Of a stretch of DNA of 20,286 nucleotides, positions 19,201 to 20,286 are shown piece after piece. This stretch comes from Chytridium lagenaria. Lineage: Eukaryota; Chytridiomycota; Chytridiomycetes; Chytridiales; Chytridiaceae. Location of the stretch: the NCBI GenBank assembly GCA_025449115.1, contig JAHLKC010000289.1, positions 1 to 20,286 on the forward strand, in the 5' to 3' direction. Position 1 is the first letter of the stretch. The number at the start of each line of letters is the position of its first letter. The notes below the pieces were generated by a model, which saw nothing but the letters and a program-made list of their open reading frames with translations, made no database searches and was not told where the DNA came from. Made by a program: the position numbers and the translations under genes.

Positions 19201-19224
19201 CAACGATGTTAGGCTAAGGTACAT
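15815..19224 (-). CDS. KDZ-type (Kyakuja/Dileera/Zisupton) transposase gene, eight exons
   Basis: Exons on the minus strand: 19224-18884, 18841-18524, 18427-17661, 17471-17286, 17242-17021, 16983-16667, 16496-16249, 16201-15815. They join in compatible phases to about 928 codons, a normal KDZ length. The N-terminal half has a CxC pair (CNCN) and more Cys clusters. The catalytic half has CDGIGIGYR, CRHRFYIGF, FESVNDVFSTMFTR, a VADN..CHAADYC..RE block, IDDFHSNSHKGCS and ESANN, matching the KDZ D-D-E core. It would cut and paste its own DNA. Three one-base frame problems remain: a run of six As at 18702-18707, six Gs at 16698-16703, and about 16161-16166. The ATG at 19224 is a conservative start; an extra 5' exon is possible. 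Terminal inverted repeats were not found. Confidence 0.8.
16249..17471 (-). CDS. KDZ transposase exons 4-7, first part of catalytic core
   Basis: Exon 4 (17471-17286) opens DLSWKNNVQCPFCANNQYDL and has CDGIGIGYR, with the first catalytic Asp. Exon 5 (17242-17021) is a helical block with ELSGRRLGSLLEEHWEQW. Exon 6 (16983-16667) continues CEQSVVTVILPQGRQYL and reaches a G6 run at 16698-16703, where one missing base shifts the frame to MENQNDWVK. Exon 7 (16496-16249) has VRSRPVYPLLREKRPPSDN, then KCPKYYNRSRKAKTLTAGAM and CRHRFYIGFHMFPTFESVND, the most diagnostic KDZ stretch. Introns 4 and 5 are only 43 and 37 bp. Confidence 0.75.
16497..16666 (-). repeat. Intron 6 (170 bp) carrying the largest GC-rich cassette
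   Basis: Donor GTAGTT, acceptor TTTTAAAAG. From 16632 to 16531 the gene sense holds at least four CGTACG-centred words, including two CCCGTACGGG palindromes, spaced by GACA/ACACTCCC-like spacers, between the outer words CGGACATCC and GGTACC. Many short palindromes give strong fold-back potential. It looks like an internally duplicated version of the 15730-15800 cassette. Confidence 0.75.
17472..17660 (-). repeat. Intron 3 (189 bp) carrying a GC-rich cassette
   Basis: Donor GTATGTGATG, acceptor CTCTGCAG. Between about 17625 and 17563 it has ACCGTAGGGGCCGGGCGGGC and CGGCCCGTAAGGGTGCCGTA in the gene sense, the GC-rich cassette type. The remainder is AT-rich. Confidence 0.75.
17661..18427 (-). 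CDS. KDZ transposase exon 3, cysteine-rich central domain
   Basis: 256 codons without a stop, the longest open stretch of the locus. From DDSPYINLHTAKRF it passes through paired Cys motifs: CQGQYC, later CRCGF, then RCPQCPKKDLQFIGPD followed by an LFDKMTELMSTTEFSFSNFI helix. The C-x-x-C, then l-x-F-x-G, then helical layout is that of the KDZ-associated cysteine cluster domain. It ends VFTA at a GTATGT donor (17660). Confidence 0.8.
18428..18523 (-). repeat. Intron 2 (96 bp) carrying a GC-rich cassette
   Basis: Donor GTAGGAAC, acceptor CGAAG. The centre (about 18456-18492) holds GGCCGGTACGGGCGGG and CCCTTACGG in the gene sense, flanked by AT-rich sequence on both sides. Without the cassette the intron would be roughly 45-55 bp, like its short neighbours. 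Confidence 0.7.
18524..18841 (-). CDS. KDZ transposase exon 2 with CxC motif
   Basis: Begins in the frame STPESRRKALMDYNELLFNC and continues through DFNDGHEITQ to the A6/T6 run at 18702-18707. Past it, the neighbouring frame takes over with FFEASKFAVVQIFNKGMDRE and then CNCNPAVQACIHS, the CxC zinc-binding signature (18594-18605 for CNCN). One surplus base in the run explains the switch and also makes the exon length fit the phase of the next exon. The donor GTAGGAAC follows at 18523. Confidence 0.65.
18884..19224 (-). CDS. KDZ transposase exon 1 (acidic N-terminus)
   Basis: 113 codons plus two bases, from MYLSLTSLRKVPLAKWELRE to NLDNRNGYRRH, ending at a GTAAGA donor at 18883. The middle is rich in Glu and Arg (EEENWEEEDRNREN). 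Upstream of the ATG, GATACAG directly precedes CCATG, so this could also be an internal exon spliced to sequence further right. The following intron is 42 bp (18842-18883) with TATTAAT before a TTCTAG acceptor. Confidence 0.6.
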
Positions 19225-19277
19225 GGCTGTATCATCCAAACAAATAAAATTTTAAAATGGAGACAAAAAGGAGAAGT

Positions 19278-19605
19278 CCCCTACAATTTACACTTAGGTA
19301 GTTCGGTCGGCCCTTACGGGCCCTACGGGCATTGGATGATAATGCTGTCCAATTGGAATATGTGCAAGTTTGCCGATGCAGATTACATAACTGCAGATTA
19401 AGAAGTTCCCTACAATTTACACTTAGGTAGTTCGGTGGGCCCTTACGGGGCCTACGGGCATTGGATGATATCGCTGTCCAATTGGAATATGTGCAAGTTT
19501 GACGATGATTACATAACTGCTGAAAAAGAAAGACCCCTACAATTTACACTTAGGTGATTCGGTGGGCCCTTACGGGCCCTACGGGCATTGGATGATACCT
19601 CTGAC
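19278..19605 (-). repeat. Three-unit tandem repeat of about 128 bp with GC-rich cassettes
   Basis: CTACAATTTACACTTAGGT recurs at 19281, 19410 and 19537. Each unit holds CCCTTACGGG followed by a second (C)CTACGGGCATTGG, so CCCGTAGG(G)CCCGTAAGGG in the gene sense. Spacings are 129 and 127 bp. On the minus strand each unit resembles a short block (TTGCACATATTCCAATTGGA) followed by an intron-like stretch; the third has the pyrimidine-rich TCTTTCTTTTTCAG. It lies immediately upstream of transposase exon 1. Confidence 0.85.
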
Positions 19606-19609
19606 CAAT

Positions 19610-19626
19610 CCCTAACCCTAACCCTA
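19610..19626. repeat. Telomere-like (CCCTAA)n tract, interstitial
   Basis: CCCTAACCCTAACCCTA, nearly three perfect units of the TTAGGG-type telomere repeat used by many fungi and animals. It sits exactly between the three-unit array and the 334 bp direct repeat. At 17 bp it may be coincidental or a repair scar. Confidence 0.75.
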
Positions 19627-20286
19627 TTTATTAGTAAAAACCGTTTTAATCCACCTTTGAGCACCATCGGGCGCGTCGTTTCCAAAGTGATAGAAGACAT
19701 TTCATTCTTGACAACAAGTACTCGTTTTGATTGAGTCATCACTCACTTCATTGACACGTCTCTTCATGCCGGTAGGTGTGATGTTGTTGGTTTTTGTGAT
19801 TAACTCGTTTACAGTTGATGGATGATATCCGATTGTAACAATTCATCATTCTCTTTGGGTTTGAAGATGATTACATTACTTCTGTCGTTTCTGAGCATAA
19901 TAGAGTTAGTTTCAAGTCTCTAACGTGTCGGTGCCGTGTTTTACAAGAAAAAGAGTCATATTTATTAGTAAAAACCGTTTTAATCCACCTTTGAGCACCA
20001 TCGGCGCGTCGTTTCCAAGTGATAGAAGACATTTCATTCTCGACAACAAGTACTCTTTTGATTGAGTCATCACTCACTTCATTGACACGTCTCTTCATGC
20101 CGGTAGGTGTGATGTTGTTGGTTTTTGTGATTAACTCGTTTACAGTTGATGGATGATATCCGATTGTAACAATTCATCATTCTCTTTGGGTTTGAAGATG
20201 ATTACATTACTTCTGTCGTTTCTGAGCATAATAGAGTTAGTTTCAAGTCTCTAACGTGTCGGTGCCGTGTTTTACAAGAAAGAGTC
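19627..20286. repeat. 334 bp direct tandem duplication
   Basis: TTTATTAGTAAAAACCG begins at 19627 and again at 19961. The second unit runs to the window end (326 bp seen), so more units may follow. Differences are single-base gaps: GGGCGCG against GGCGCG, CCAAAG against CCAAG, CTCGTTTTG against CTCTTTTG, and GAAAAAG against GAAAG. Confidence 0.9.
19871..20098 (-). CDS. Small basic open frame, possible 5' exon of the transposase gene
   Basis: 75 codons from an ATG in the second 334 bp unit: MKRRVNEVSDDSIKRVLVVE, then RRADGAQRWIKTVF, then a less protein-like tail. The first unit carries the same frame disrupted by one-base gaps. A basic N-terminus upstream of a transposase, in the same orientation, would suit a first exon with the three-unit array lying in the intron. 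No direct splice evidence joins it to exon 1, so it may be unrelated. Confidence 0.3.
   Translation of the reverse strand: MKRRVNEVSDDSIKRVLVVENEMSSITWKRRADGAQRWIKTVFTNKYDSFSCKTRHRHVRDLKLTLLCSETTEVM

Overview
The window is eukaryotic and repeat-rich. It contains degraded LTR retrotransposons of two superfamilies (Ty1/copia and Ty3/gypsy), a transposase gene split by very short GT-AG introns, a telomere-like CCCTAA stretch and several tandem arrays. I see no rRNA or tRNA and no bacterial operon structure. A KDZ-type (Kyakuja/Dileera/Zisupton) transposase with 37-47 bp introns fits a fungus best. A protist or other KDZ-bearing eukaryote is also possible, and the species cannot be named from sequence alone.

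Left part (1-13.7 kb) is a graveyard of nested transposons. A copia remnant (copy I, 1-1258) has Gag tail, protease, pre-integrase and half an integrase. It abuts a gypsy remnant (1258-5210) in the order gag, protease, RT, RNase H, integrase, broken by many stops. A second copia copy from the same family as copy I lies at 9000-11050 with a clean internal deletion. Three further copia fragments of other lineages (8130-8565 minus, 11262-11705 minus, 11712-12090 plus) are wedged between. All of these are interleaved with at least five pieces of one non-coding repeat family, here called X, at 5210-5830 (+), 6905-8040 (+), 8565-8962 (-), 11060-11260 (+) and 12250-13701 (-). A stretch with a Cys-rich, unrecognised minus-strand reading frame lies at 6012-6543.

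Right part (13.8-20.3 kb) looks like a single, much better preserved locus read on the minus strand. Eight exons (19224 to 15815) join in consistent phase into about 928 residues with a CxC zinc-binding N-terminal half and a D-D-E catalytic core. The seven introns fall into two classes: four of 37-47 bp, and three of 96, 189 and 170 bp. Each long intron, and no short one, carries a GC-rich block built on words such as CCCGTACGGG or CCCTTACGGGC. The same kind of block recurs in a seven-unit 265-267 bp tandem array just past the 3' end, in a three-unit array of about 128 bp just before the 5' end, and nowhere recognisable in the transposon graveyard. This intron-associated GC-rich cassette family, and its amplification together with exon-like sequence at both ends of the gene, is the most interesting signal in the window.

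One caution applies to all reading frames. Copies inside the tandem arrays differ mostly by single-base insertions or deletions, often in homopolymers, and at least two of the three frameshifts in the transposase gene are also in homopolymers. Some breaks may therefore be assembly errors rather than decay.
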